Assembly: GCF_003258515.1 (NCBI RefSeq)
Contig: NZ_QGEH01000003.1
Span: forward strand, 330,788 to 394,787
DNA: 64,000 nt
Direction of reading: 5' to 3'
Source: Marinobacter bohaiensis
GTDB lineage: Bacteria; Pseudomonadota; Gammaproteobacteria; Pseudomonadales; Oleiphilaceae
Shown: piece by piece, positions 8,149-16,676 of the stretch
Layout: each line of letters starts with the position of its first letter
Numbering within the stretch: the stretch's first letter is position 1
Notes under the pieces: generated by a model
Databases searched by the model: none
Seen by the model: the letters and a program-made list of their open reading frames with translations, nothing else
What the model was told of the DNA's origin: nothing
Made by a program: the position numbers and the translations under genes

Positions 8149-8928
8149 TTGACTCACCCTTCCAATGTCATCAATCCCCTGGACCTGGTCTACCAGGACG
8201 ACGCCCTGCTGGCGGTGCATAAACCGGCCGGCCTGCTGGTTCACCGCAGCCCGATCGACCGGCACGAGACCGAATTTGCCCTGCAGTACGCCCGCGCCCT
8301 GAACGGCGGGCGCCACGTCTATCCGGTGCACCGCCTGGACCGGCCCACCTCCGGCCTGCTGCTGTTCGCCCGGGATCCGGACATTGCCCGGACCCTGGGG
8401 GAACAGCTGATGTCGCACCGGGTGCGCAAGACCTATCTGGCGATCGTGCGGGGCTGGCCGGCGGAGCGGGGACGCATCGACCACCCGCTGAAGGAGGAAC
8501 CGGACGACCGTCGGCTCAAGGGCCAGATCCAGGTCGTGCGCGAGGCCGAGACCGTCTTCCGCCGCCTGGCCACGGCGGAGCTGCCCTATGAGGTGGAAGG
8601 TTATCCCACCAGCCGCTATGCCCTCGTCGAGCTGCAGCCGCTGACCGGCCGGCGACATCAGCTGCGCCGCCACATGAAGTACATCAGCCATCCGATCATC
8701 GGTGACGCCAATCACGGTCGGGGCCGTCATAACCGCTTTTTCGCCAGCCACTTCGGCCAGGCTCGGTTGTTTCTGGCGGCGCTGAGCCTGGCCTTCGAAC
8801 ATCCGCTCAGCGGCGCGGCCCTGACCCTGTCGGCGCCGCCGGAGAACAGCTTCCGGGAGGTGGCCGAAGCACTGGGTTGGGGCGCTGAACTGGCCGCATA
8901 CGACCGTCCAGATCCCTGTTTCCAGTGA
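8149..8928 (+). CDS. truC: RluA-family tRNA pseudouridine synthase C
   Basis: This 259-residue enzyme belongs to the RluA family. The catalytic motif HRLDRPTSG is at 61-69 with Asp64 as the essential residue, and the typical RKTYLAIVRG, LTGRRHQLRRHMKY and HPIIGDANHG blocks follow. There is no S4 domain, and length and N-terminus (LDLVYQDDALLAVHKPAGLLVH) fit TruC, which makes pseudouridine 65 in tRNAs. The start is TTG at 8149 with AACAGGA 8 bases upstream; no in-frame ATG is available near it. It is divergent from the DUF294 gene, so the 90-base interval must hold promoters for both. Confidence 0.9.
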   Translation: MTHPSNVINPLDLVYQDDALLAVHKPAGLLVHRSPIDRHETEFALQYARALNGGRHVYPVHRLDRPTSGLLLFARDPDIARTLGEQLMSHRVRKTYLAIVRGWPAERGRIDHPLKEEPDDRRLKGQIQVVREAETVFRRLATAELPYEVEGYPTSRYALVELQPLTGRRHQLRRHMKYISHPIIGDANHGRGRHNRFFASHFGQARLFLAALSLAFEHPLSGAALTLSAPPENSFREVAEALGWGAELAAYDRPDPCFQ

Positions 8929-8941
8929 CAAAATCGTCATT

Positions 8942-8960
8942 GCCCACGCTGTTCGTGGGC
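8942..8960. terminator. Hairpin downstream of truC
   Basis: GCCCACG and CGTGGGC (7-bp perfect stem, loop CTGTT) begin 14 bases after the truC stop. No T run follows, so termination is uncertain. Confidence 0.4.
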
Positions 8961-9012
8961 GCCGGGGCAGGCTATGTTGTAGGGATGGATCGATCGACCG
9001 CGAGGTGACCGT

Positions 9013-11028
9013 TTGCCGTCCGACCAAGAGCGCCAACCCCACGCCCCCCTGCCGGCCGGGCTCGACAGCGAGGTACTGGCCGGCCCCATCCTGCGCCGGG
9101 TGAAGGCGGATCGTCTCGCCTGTTGGCTGGTGTCGGTCCGTCCCCTGTCCTTGCGGCTTGAGCTGTACGGCGACGATGCCCCGGCGCCATTCCTGGCGCA
9201 GGACGTGTCGGCCGAGGCCTGTCGGGTGATTCCCGTCGGCGAGCGCGCGTTCATCCACTGCATCGACGTGGCGCTGGACGCGGCGATACCGCTCGACACG
9301 CTGATCGGCTACGACCTGCGGATCGACGACGGGGCCAGCGCCGGGCAGGGCATCGCCGACTGGGCGCCACACCTGCTGTATCCGGGCCAGTCGCGCCCGG
9401 CGTTCGTGTTGCGCCGGCAACTGGGACAGCTTCTGCACGGTTCCTGTCGGCGACCTCATCACACCTCCGGGGACGGCATGGCGCGGGCCGATAGTTGGCT
9501 GGCGGAGCGTGCGACCGATGCGGCGGCACGGCCATCGCTGCTGTTGCTGACCGGTGACCAGATCTACGCCGACGATGTGGCTGGCCCGATGCTGCGGACC
9601 ATCCACGGGGTCATGGATCAGTTGGGACTCTACGGCGAGACCCTGGCGGAATCCCGCATCCGCGACAGCAAAGAACTGCGCTCGGACCGCGATACCTATT
9701 ACGGCCGTGAGCATCTGCTGCCGGAAACCCACTACAACGAAGCGCTTACCGAGCGTTTCTTCGGCGGCGTGCGCAAACCGGTGTTTTCCACCGCCAACGC
9801 CCGCAACCACACCGTTACCCTGGCGGAAGTGCTGGCGATGTACCTGCTGGCCTGGTCGCCCCAGCCCTGGCGTCTGGAACGCCTGCCGGAACCGGATCTG
9901 GACGACGACACCCGCGCCACCTACCGTGCCGAGCAGGCGCAGATCGATGCTTTCGAACGCCAGGTGGGCCAGGCTGCCCGACTGATGGCTCAGGTGCCCA
10001 CCTACATGATCTTCGACGATCACGACGTCACCGACGACTGGAACCTGTCGGCGCTGTGGGAAGAGACGGTCTACGGTCATCCGTTTTCACGCCGGATTGT
10101 CGGCAATGCGCTGGTGGCCTACCTGCTGTGCCAGGGCTGGGGCAACACGCCGGAGCGGTTGCACGATCTGCTGGACAGCGCGGGGGACCTGTTCGGGGGC
10201 GTCGAGGGCGGCCTGTTGCCACGCCAGCGCCAGGATGAGTTCATCACCCGGCTGTTACGCTTCGAGGGTTGGGAATACGTCGTGGACACGCAGCCCAAGG
10301 TGATCGTGCTGGACACCCGCACCCGGCGCTGGCGCAGTGAAGTGCGCCGGCGCAAGCCATCGGGGCTGATGGACTGGGAGGCGCTGACCGAGTTCCAGCA
10401 GGCGATTCTGCACGAGCCGGCGGCGGTGATCGTGTCGCCGACACCGGTGTTCGGGGTCAAGCTGATCGAGGGTATCCAGGCGCTGTTCACCTGGTTCGGC
10501 AAGCCGTTGCTGGTGGATGCGGAGAACTGGATGGCCCACCGCGGGGCGGCCAGCGTCATCCTCAACATCCTGGGGCATGCGCGCACGCCGCAGAACTTCG
10601 TGATCCTCTCCGGCGATGTGCACTACTCGTTTGTCTACGACGTGCACCTGCGCCGCCGACGAGGCGGGCCGGACATCTGGCAGATCACCAGCAGCGGTAT
10701 CAAGAACGAGTTTCCCGACCGCCTGCTCAGTCTGCTGGACCGGCTCAATCGCTGGCTCTACGCGCCCTGGTCGCCGCTGAACTGGTTCACCAAACGCCGG
10801 CGCATGCGGGTGTCGCCCTGGTATCCGGAGAATCGGGACGCTGGTGAGCGGCTCTGGAATGCGGCGGGGATGGGGTTTGTGCAGCTGGATCGCCAGGGGC
10901 GCCCGACGCGCATCGCCCAGTTGAACGCCAGCGGCTCGGAAACCGACTTCCGGCGCGAGGCGCCCGTCCGGCGGGAAGCCGAAAGCAGCGGGGACGCTAG
11001 ACGCTCAGTTCACGGTGGCGGGCGTTGA
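9013..11028 (+). CDS. PhoD-like metallophosphatase / phosphodiesterase, cytoplasmic type
   Basis: A 671-residue protein of the PhoD-like metallophosphatase superfamily. Metal-binding motifs are visible in order: GSCRRPHH, TGDQIYADDVAGP, FDDHDVTDDWN and LSGDVHYSF. There is no signal peptide or TAT motif, unlike the second PhoD-type protein at 42837, so this one is probably cytoplasmic. Substrate is unknown; relatives cleave phosphodiesters or phosphomonoesters with Fe/Ca or similar metals. The start is a TTG with GAGGTG about 5 bases ahead, which is less certain than an ATG. The last 32 bases overlap the converging MHYT-GGDEF-EAL gene. Confidence 0.82.
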   Translation: MPSDQERQPHAPLPAGLDSEVLAGPILRRVKADRLACWLVSVRPLSLRLELYGDDAPAPFLAQDVSAEACRVIPVGERAFIHCIDVALDAAIPLDTLIGYDLRIDDGASAGQGIADWAPHLLYPGQSRPAFVLRRQLGQLLHGSCRRPHHTSGDGMARADSWLAERATDAAARPSLLLLTGDQIYADDVAGPMLRTIHGVMDQLGLYGETLAESRIRDSKELRSDRDTYYGREHLLPETHYNEALTERFFGGVRKPVFSTANARNHTVTLAEVLAMYLLAWSPQPWRLERLPEPDLDDDTRATYRAEQAQIDAFERQVGQAARLMAQVPTYMIFDDHDVTDDWNLSALWEETVYGHPFSRRIVGNALVAYLLCQGWGNTPERLHDLLDSAGDLFGGVEGGLLPRQRQDEFITRLLRFEGWEYVVDTQPKVIVLDTRTRRWRSEVRRRKPSGLMDWEALTEFQQAILHEPAAVIVSPTPVFGVKLIEGIQALFTWFGKPLLVDAENWMAHRGAASVILNILGHARTPQNFVILSGDVHYSFVYDVHLRRRRGGPDIWQITSSGIKNEFPDRLLSLLDRLNRWLYAPWSPLNWFTKRRRMRVSPWYPENRDAGERLWNAAGMGFVQLDRQGRPTRIAQLNASGSETDFRREAPVRREAESSGDARRSVHGGGR

Positions 11029-13009
11029 TGCGGTCGGTCCAGGCCTGAATGCCGTCGGATTTCAGCGGCTTGCTGTAGTAGAAGCCCTGCATGACGAAGC
11101 AGCCCAGCTCGGTCAGGTATTCGATGTCTTCTTCCAGCTCCACCCCTTCGGCGATAACGTCCAACCCCAGCTGCTCGGCGAGCATGACGATGGCCCTGAT
11201 GATGGCGCGCTTGCTGGGCTTGTCGATGTCCATGGTGAAGATGCGGTCCAGCTTGACCGCGTCCAGGGGCAGGGTGTCGAGCAGGCCGATGGAGGAATAA
11301 CCGGCGCCGAAATCGTCCATCGAAATCTTCACGCCCAGCTCGCGTAGCGCGTTCAGCTGGCGCACGATGTCGTTGACGTCCTGCAGCATCATGGATTCAG
11401 TGACTTCCAGCTCCAGCAGCCCGGGCCGCAGGCCGACCGTGCGGATGGCGGTGTCCACCAGCTTGAACAGGGTGTCGGTCTGGAACAGCTTGGGCGAGAT
11501 GTTGACGGCCACCGACTGGTCAGGATTGCCGGCCTGCCACTCGATGCATCGCCGGCATGCCTCTTCCAGGACCTGCTGCGTGAGGGGCACGATCAGCCCG
11601 GTTTCCTCGGCCAGCGGGATGAACTCATTCGGCGGAATCACGCCCAGACGAGGGTGGTTCCAGCGTACCAGCGCCTCGAAGCCAAACACCCGGTCGGTTT
11701 TGACGTTCCATTTGGGCTGGTATTCGATGAAGAACTGGTTGTCCCGCACACCGCGCTGCAGGTCCTTCTCGATCTCCATCTTGCGCACTTCCTTGACGCC
11801 CATCGCCTCGGTGTAGACGCAGTGCTGGTTCTTGCCCTGTTTCTTGGCGACGTACATGGCGGTGTCGGCGGCGCGCAGCAGGGCGGAGCTGTCCGCTGGG
11901 TCGATGCGCCCCAGGGCGATGCCGATGCTGCCGGTCACGTAGAGTTCGTTGCCCTCGATGTGGAAGGGCTGCTTGATCTGGTCGAGGATGCGCCCGGACA
12001 GCGTCTCCAGCTCGTCCAGGTCGCTGCGTTCGGCGATGAACAGAAACTCGTCGCCACCGATGCGGTAGGCCTGGGTGCGGCTGTCCTGGAACGACTGCAG
12101 GGTTTTGCCGACGGCCTTGAGCAGCAGGTCGCCGATGTCATGACCCAGGGTGTCGTTGATGACCTTGAAGTGGTCCAGATCCAGGAACAGGAAGCCGGCA
12201 TGGCGCTGGTTCTTCTGCCGGTTCAGGTAGCGGTTCATCTCATTGCGGTTGGACAGCCCGGTGATGCCGTCCTGGTAGGCCATGGTCTCCAGGAAATAGC
12301 GGTCGAAGAACATGGCCGCCCAGGAGATCAGGATGATGACGAAGACGGTGGCGATCACGCCGTAGAGCAGGAAGGGGTCGGTGTGGTCGCTGGCGCCGGT
12401 GACTGCGGGGGCGGCCATGTGGAATTCGGTCGCGCTCATGCCGGTGTAGTGCATGCCGCTGATGGCGATGCCCATCACCACGGCGGACAGCCATTTGGCC
12501 CAACTGGCGGCAGACTGGTTCTGGAAGCGCACAAACAAAAACAGCGCCGCATAGGATGCCGCCAGGGCGATGACGATGGAGACCACGACCAGGCCGGTGT
12601 CGTAGGTGAACGAGCCGTCCATGATCATCGCTTCCATGCCCAGGTAGTGCATGATGGACACGCCACTGCCCATGATGCCGCCGCCCAGTGCGATCCTGTA
12701 ACGGGTGATCATCTCCGGCAGGGTGATGTAGAAGGCGATGAACGAGGCGATCACGCTGGCCGCCATGGAGATGGCCGTCATGGCCAGGTCGTAGCGCACG
12801 TCGGCGTGCATGTGGAACGCCAGCATCCCCACGAAGTGCATCGACCAGATACCCGCCCCCATCACGATCGAGCCCGCCGCCAGCCAGAAGCATCGGCTCC
12901 GGCCGGAAGCATTGAAGATCTTCGAGGTAATACTCAGCGCAGAATACGAGGCGACAATGGCAATAACGACGGAGGTGGCGACCAGGTAAAGATTGTACGT
13001 TCCACTCAT
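10997..13009 (-). CDS. MHYT-GGDEF-EAL membrane c-di-GMP enzyme
   Basis: A 670-residue inner-membrane protein. The N-terminal 245 residues form an MHYT sensor of seven helices with three conserved copies (SMHFVGM, MHYLGM, MHYTGM), predicted to bind metal and sense O2, CO or NO. It continues into GGDEF (YRIGGDEFLF, active motif intact, no RxxD inhibitory site at the expected spacing) and EAL (FEALVRWNHP, then EVTESMM, DDFGAGYSS and KLD). Both catalytic domains look complete, so the protein may make or break c-di-GMP. It is closely related to the MHYT-GGDEF-EAL proteins of pseudomonads. The 3' end overlaps the PhoD-like gene by 32 bases. Confidence 0.94.
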   Translation of the reverse strand: MSGTYNLYLVATSVVIAIVASYSALSITSKIFNASGRSRCFWLAAGSIVMGAGIWSMHFVGMLAFHMHADVRYDLAMTAISMAASVIASFIAFYITLPEMITRYRIALGGGIMGSGVSIMHYLGMEAMIMDGSFTYDTGLVVVSIVIALAASYAALFLFVRFQNQSAASWAKWLSAVVMGIAISGMHYTGMSATEFHMAAPAVTGASDHTDPFLLYGVIATVFVIILISWAAMFFDRYFLETMAYQDGITGLSNRNEMNRYLNRQKNQRHAGFLFLDLDHFKVINDTLGHDIGDLLLKAVGKTLQSFQDSRTQAYRIGGDEFLFIAERSDLDELETLSGRILDQIKQPFHIEGNELYVTGSIGIALGRIDPADSSALLRAADTAMYVAKKQGKNQHCVYTEAMGVKEVRKMEIEKDLQRGVRDNQFFIEYQPKWNVKTDRVFGFEALVRWNHPRLGVIPPNEFIPLAEETGLIVPLTQQVLEEACRRCIEWQAGNPDQSVAVNISPKLFQTDTLFKLVDTAIRTVGLRPGLLELEVTESMMLQDVNDIVRQLNALRELGVKISMDDFGAGYSSIGLLDTLPLDAVKLDRIFTMDIDKPSKRAIIRAIVMLAEQLGLDVIAEGVELEEDIEYLTELGCFVMQGFYYSKPLKSDGIQAWTDRINARHRELSV

Positions 13010-13230
13010 TGCGCTTCCGTTCCCTTCCGGATACTGCCGGGTATGTCTGGTGTCGTGTCGTCGTTCGGGATGGGTGTCAAATAATAACGTAACTTTATCA
13101 CAGCGTGTTGATTGAATGTCAGGGTCAATCGATAGGATCTGTCACTTTCGGTCAAGATCTATAGCAGACACCCGCAGAAAGGGTAGACGCAGACGGTCGT
13201 CGGGTGAAGGTCGGGCGGATGCCCCGATGA

Positions 13231-13713
13231 TCAGGAGTCGCGGGACGCGATCGGCGCGGCGTCCCGCCAGCCTTCTCCGGGTTCCACCCGCAAATCCCGG
13301 GCGCTCACCGGCTCGCCGCATTCGGAACAGACCGTGACGGGGTGCATGACGGCTCCGCACTGCTTGTGGATGTGCCTGATCGGGGCCCCCCGGTCGTCGG
13401 TCATATGCCGGTCTCCCCAATGGACCAGGGCCAGGATGACGGTATGCAGCTCGAGGCCTTTGTCGGTCAGGCGGTACTCGTCACGTGGTGGCCGTTCCTG
13501 GTAGCGCTGCTTGCGCAGGACACCGTGTTGAACGAGTTTCTTCAAGCGATCGGTCAGCACATGGCGGGTGATGCCCAGGCGCTTTTCAAACGTGTCGAAG
13601 CGGCGCACGCCCAGAAAGCAGTCCCGCAGGATCAGCAGCGTCCAGCGATCCCCGACCACCGACAGGGTTCGTGCCAGCGAGCACGGTTCTTGATCGAGTT
13701 CTTCCCAGCGCAT
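13231..13713 (-). CDS. HxlR-family winged-helix regulator
   Basis: A 160-residue MarR/HxlR-type regulator. The family signature CSLARTLSVVGDRWTLLILR is at about 11-30, followed by the wing region (TRHVLTDRLKKLVQHGVL, then YQERPPRDEYRLTDKG). A C-terminal tail of about 50 residues has two cysteine pairs: Cys130 (KQCGAV) stands alone, while CSECGEP resembles a small zinc knuckle. The ATG at 13713 was chosen because the signature begins 10 residues later, as is usual. The gene is divergent from the SDR-isomerase-thioesterase operon and the shared region has two matched operators, so it most likely represses that operon and perhaps itself. Confidence 0.9.
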   Translation of the reverse strand: MRWEELDQEPCSLARTLSVVGDRWTLLILRDCFLGVRRFDTFEKRLGITRHVLTDRLKKLVQHGVLRKQRYQERPPRDEYRLTDKGLELHTVILALVHWGDRHMTDDRGAPIRHIHKQCGAVMHPVTVCSECGEPVSARDLRVEPGEGWRDAAPIASRDS

Positions 13714-13765
13714 AAAGCTTTGTCGTGTCCTTCCGTCATACGATTTGGAATGGTACGAGGATAGC

Positions 13766-13818
13766 TTGACAAGTTCCAAAACGGAACTGACTATACGGTG
13801 AGTTCCAAAAAAGAACGT
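13766..13818 (+). promoter_or_regulatory. SDR-operon promoter with two HxlR-type operators
   Basis: TTGACA at 13766-13771 is a consensus -35. Directly after it, in the spacer, lies AGTTCCAAAACGGAACT (13772-13788), a 6-5-6 inverted repeat. A second site, AGTTCCAAAAAAGAACGT at 13801-13818, has the same GTTC-N7-GAAC geometry, centred 29 bases further on. The -10 is probably within GACTATACG (13789-13797), between the two sites. A protein bound here would block RNA polymerase. Assignment to the HxlR protein at 13231 is inferred from position. Confidence 0.7.
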
Positions 13819-13882
13819 ACTGGCAAGAACAACAAGGCCCGGTCGGGCCGCGACAACACATACGACAAAAACGAGGTGTGGC

Positions 13883-14656
13883 ATGGCCCAGCAGTCAGGA
13901 TTGTCGGCGGAGAGCGCCGGCAGCGCGTCGTCCAGAGCCCGCGTGGCGGTGATCATCGGCGCGGGTGACGCGACCGGCGGTGCCATTGCCCGCCGTTTCG
14001 CCCGGGAAGGGCTGGCGGTGGTGGTCACGCGCCGCCATGAGGATGCCTTGATCCCCCTGGTGCAGAGTATCCGCGATGCGGGCGGTGTTGCCCACGGCAT
14101 CGGCTGCGATGCGCGTGACGAGGGCGCCATGGTCGGCCTGTTCGATCGCATCGAGCGGGACATAGGCGACGTGGCCGTCGTGGTCTTCAACATCGGCGCC
14201 AATGTCCGACACCCGATCACGGAAACCACCGCCCGGGTCTACCGCAAGGTCTGGGAGATGGCAGCCTTCGCCGGTTTCCTGACCGGTCGAGAGGCGGCGC
14301 GGGTCATGGGGCCGCGCCAGCAGGGCACCCTGATTTTCACGGGGGCGACCGCGTCCCTGCGGGGCAGCGCCGGATTCGCCGCCTTCGCCGGCGCCAAGTT
14401 CGCCTTGCGCGCCCTGGCCCAGAGTCTGGCGCGGGAGTTGGGCCCCCAGGGCATTCACGTTGCCCATACGGTGATTGACGGCGCCATCGACACGGATTTC
14501 ATCCGCGACAACTTTCCCGAACGCTATGCCCTCAAGGAGCAGGGCGGCATCCTCAACCCGGAACACATTGCCGAGCAGTACTGGCGCCTGCATTGCCAGC
14601 CACGGGACTGCTGGACCCACGAACTGGATTTACGGCCCTGGCTGGAAACGTTCTGA
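13883..14656 (+). CDS. SDR-fold protein lacking catalytic Ser and Tyr
   Basis: A 257-residue short-chain dehydrogenase/reductase. The nucleotide-binding Gly motif is GAGDATGGAIAR at 26-37 and NIGA at 103-106 replaces NAGx. The catalytic region reads IFTGATAS...FAGAKFALRALAQS: Lys172 is present, but the Tyr position is Phe168 and the Ser position appears to be Ala155. It therefore cannot use the standard SDR mechanism, a substitution pattern I have seen in a known SDR subgroup. It may be a structural partner, bind NAD(P) only, or use another acid. The ATG has GAGGTG ahead. It is the first gene of the operon behind the HxlR operators. Confidence 0.82.
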   Translation: MAQQSGLSAESAGSASSRARVAVIIGAGDATGGAIARRFAREGLAVVVTRRHEDALIPLVQSIRDAGGVAHGIGCDARDEGAMVGLFDRIERDIGDVAVVVFNIGANVRHPITETTARVYRKVWEMAAFAGFLTGREAARVMGPRQQGTLIFTGATASLRGSAGFAAFAGAKFALRALAQSLARELGPQGIHVAHTVIDGAIDTDFIRDNFPERYALKEQGGILNPEHIAEQYWRLHCQPRDCWTHELDLRPWLETF

Positions 14657-14705
14657 CCGCTTGCCACCCAACCGACCGCGACCAACCCCTGACAGGAAGA
14701 CCAGC

Positions 14706-15323
14706 ATGAAACAGACCATCGATGTGTATTTCGACGTGGGCAGTCCGGCCAGCTACCTGGCCTGGACTCAACTGCCCGATCTCGCGGCGCGCCATGGGGC
14801 GCGGATCAACTGGCGGCCGATACTGCTGGGCGCGGTGTTCCAGGCCACCGGTAACCAGACGCCGGCGGTGATCCCGGCCAAGGGGCGCTACATGAGCATG
14901 GACCTGCAGCGCTTTGCCCAGGCCTATGGTGTGGATTTCCGGTTCAACCCGCATTTTCCGGTCAACACGCTGATGCTGATGCGGGGCGCGGTGGCGTACC
15001 TGGACAGCCCACGTCTGCAGGACTACCTGGGCGCCGTATTCCGGGCGCTTTGGGTGGACGGCCAGAATATGGGAGAACCGGATGTGGTGGCCGATGTCCT
15101 CGCCCGGGCCGGGTTCGATCCGCAGGAGGTTCTGGGAAAGGTGGAGCAGCCTGACATCAAGCAGGCGCTCAAGGACATCACGGCGCAGGCCCTGGAACGC
15201 GGCGTCTTTGGCGCGCCCACGCTGTTCCTGGGAGACGCCATGTATTTCGGCCAGGATCGTCTCTGGCAGGTGGAGGAAGCCCTGGCGGACTCTGCACACT
15301 CAACCCCCAAGGAGTCATCGTGA
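14706..15323 (+). CDS. 2-hydroxychromene-2-carboxylate isomerase family protein (GST kappa/DsbA fold)
   Basis: A 205-residue thioredoxin-fold protein of the HCCA isomerase family. The N-terminal FDVGSPASYLAW contains the family Ser (Ser13) that contacts glutathione, and the C-terminal ERGVFGAPTLFLGDAMYFGQDRL is the typical cis-Pro and FGxDRL ending. Characterised members isomerise 2-hydroxychromene-2-carboxylate in naphthalene degradation with glutathione; many homologues act elsewhere, so the substrate here is unknown. AGGAAG precedes the ATG at 14706; a longer in-frame reading overlapping the SDR gene is rejected. It is the second gene of the operon and its stop overlaps the thioesterase start. 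Confidence 0.9.
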   Translation: MKQTIDVYFDVGSPASYLAWTQLPDLAARHGARINWRPILLGAVFQATGNQTPAVIPAKGRYMSMDLQRFAQAYGVDFRFNPHFPVNTLMLMRGAVAYLDSPRLQDYLGAVFRALWVDGQNMGEPDVVADVLARAGFDPQEVLGKVEQPDIKQALKDITAQALERGVFGAPTLFLGDAMYFGQDRLWQVEEALADSAHSTPKESS

Positions 15324-16141
15324 ATCAATCCACAAGCCTGCACACTTTCGACCAGTCCATTGCCCTGGAGGCCGATGGCGACAATGCCTGGCGCGGCCGG
15401 TTTCCGGCGGCCTACGCCAATATGGTCGGCCCCTACGGCGGCATCATTGCCGCCACGCTGCTGAACGCCGTGCTCCGGCATCCCGGGCGCCTGGGCGACC
15501 CCGTGGCCATGACGGTCAACTTCGCCGGTCCGATCGGCGAGGCGGATTTCGACGTATCGACCCGCATAGCCCGCACCAACCGCTCGACCCAGCACTGGAT
15601 CCTGGAACTGAGCCAGGACGACCAGATCGCTGTGACCGCGACGGTGCTGACCGGCGTGCGGCGGGATTCCTGGGAGTCCGCCGACGTGTCCATGCCGGAG
15701 GTGCCGCCCGCCGGGTCGGTCGAGCCCCTGGACGCCCGCGGTTACCTGCGCTGGATCCAGAACTACGAACTGCGCATCGTGGATGGTGCTTTCGATCCCA
15801 GCGGCCGGACGCCGGCGCAGGAGAACGCCGTTACGCGGCTCTGGGTGCGCGATCATCCGGCCCGCCCACTGGATTTCCTGTCCCTGATGGCGGCCAGCGA
15901 CTGCTTCTTCCCGCGGGTGTTCGTGCGCCGCCAGGAACGCATGCCTGCCGGCACCGTGTCGCTGACGACCTATTTCCACGCCGATGCGGCAACACTGGCC
16001 CGCCAGGGCGATCGCTCGCTGCTGGGCCAGGCCCGCGCCAATCGCTACAGCCGCAGCTACTTCGACCAGAGCGCCGAGCTGTGGAGCGCGGACGGCGAAC
16101 TGCTGGCCACCAGTCACCAGATCGTCTACTTCAAGGGGTAA
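15320..16141 (+). CDS. Acyl-CoA thioesterase-like protein, double hotdog
   Basis: A 273-residue protein of the TesB-like type with two hotdog halves: MVGPYGGIIAATLLNAVL with TVNFAGPI in the first and TTYFHADAA with GQARANRYSRSYFDQSAELW in the second. The final DQSAELWSADGELLATSHQ is characteristic of thioesterase-fold acyl-CoA hydrolases. It likely hydrolyses a CoA thioester made or used by the two enzymes upstream. The start is GTG at 15320, overlapping the TGA of the isomerase gene (GTGA), with AAGGAG inside that gene, which indicates translational coupling. It is the last gene of the HxlR-controlled operon. Confidence 0.85.
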   Translation: MNQSTSLHTFDQSIALEADGDNAWRGRFPAAYANMVGPYGGIIAATLLNAVLRHPGRLGDPVAMTVNFAGPIGEADFDVSTRIARTNRSTQHWILELSQDDQIAVTATVLTGVRRDSWESADVSMPEVPPAGSVEPLDARGYLRWIQNYELRIVDGAFDPSGRTPAQENAVTRLWVRDHPARPLDFLSLMAASDCFFPRVFVRRQERMPAGTVSLTTYFHADAATLARQGDRSLLGQARANRYSRSYFDQSAELWSADGELLATSHQIVYFKG

Positions 16142-16229
16142 ATCGGCGTTTGGGGAGCCGGGAGGGGAACCCGGATGCTGGCCGCGGATCGAAGCTTTCA
16201 GGACAGGGTTGAACAGTCAGGATCGGATC

Positions 16230-16676
16230 ATGGCCGGATGGGCAATCACCCGACGCGGCGGCCGCTTGCTGCTGGTTGCCGTGATTCTGCTGGCGGGCTG
16301 CCAGGCAACGGGGCCGAAGCCGTTCAATGGCGCTCGTGGCTATATCGTGTCCGACGCGGGCGACCATTGGCAGGTCAGCTATACCGATGCGGCCGAACGG
16401 CGCTGGTCGGAACTGGAAACCAGGGCTCTGGCCGCCTGTGCCAGCCATACCGGGCGCTCCATGGATACCCTGCGACTGGTGGCGGTGCAGCGGGACAGCT
16501 ACGTCGACGCGGTGCCGGTGGACGTGTCCTATCCCGCCGGCGTGCTGGACACGCCCATGTCCAATAGTGCCAACGGCGCGGTGGGAGCGGATACGCCGCT
16601 GGTGTACTACCAGAACACGACGGTCAGCCGTACCCTGATCCTGCGCCGGGTGAGCGCCCGCTGTCAGCCGGCCTGA
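16230..16676 (+). CDS. Hypothetical lipoprotein
   Basis: A 148-residue protein with a signal peptide ending in a lipobox (ILLAGCQ; the lipidated Cys is at about 23), so it is probably outer-membrane or periplasmic. The mature part has no motif I recognise; a Tyr/Val-rich sequence with two further Cys (AACASH and SARCQPA) could form a disulfide. AGGA 7 bases upstream supports the ATG at 16230. It follows the thioesterase gene by 88 bases and overlaps the converging ABC ATPase gene by 13 bases. Confidence 0.72.
   Translation: MAGWAITRRGGRLLLVAVILLAGCQATGPKPFNGARGYIVSDAGDHWQVSYTDAAERRWSELETRALAACASHTGRSMDTLRLVAVQRDSYVDAVPVDVSYPAGVLDTPMSNSANGAVGADTPLVYYQNTTVSRTLILRRVSARCQPA

Noticed and set aside
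8119..10080. 653-codon minus-strand frame over truC and the PhoD-like gene
   Set aside because: Antisense to two recognised genes, no family motifs and Gly/Gln/His-rich composition typical of shadow frames.
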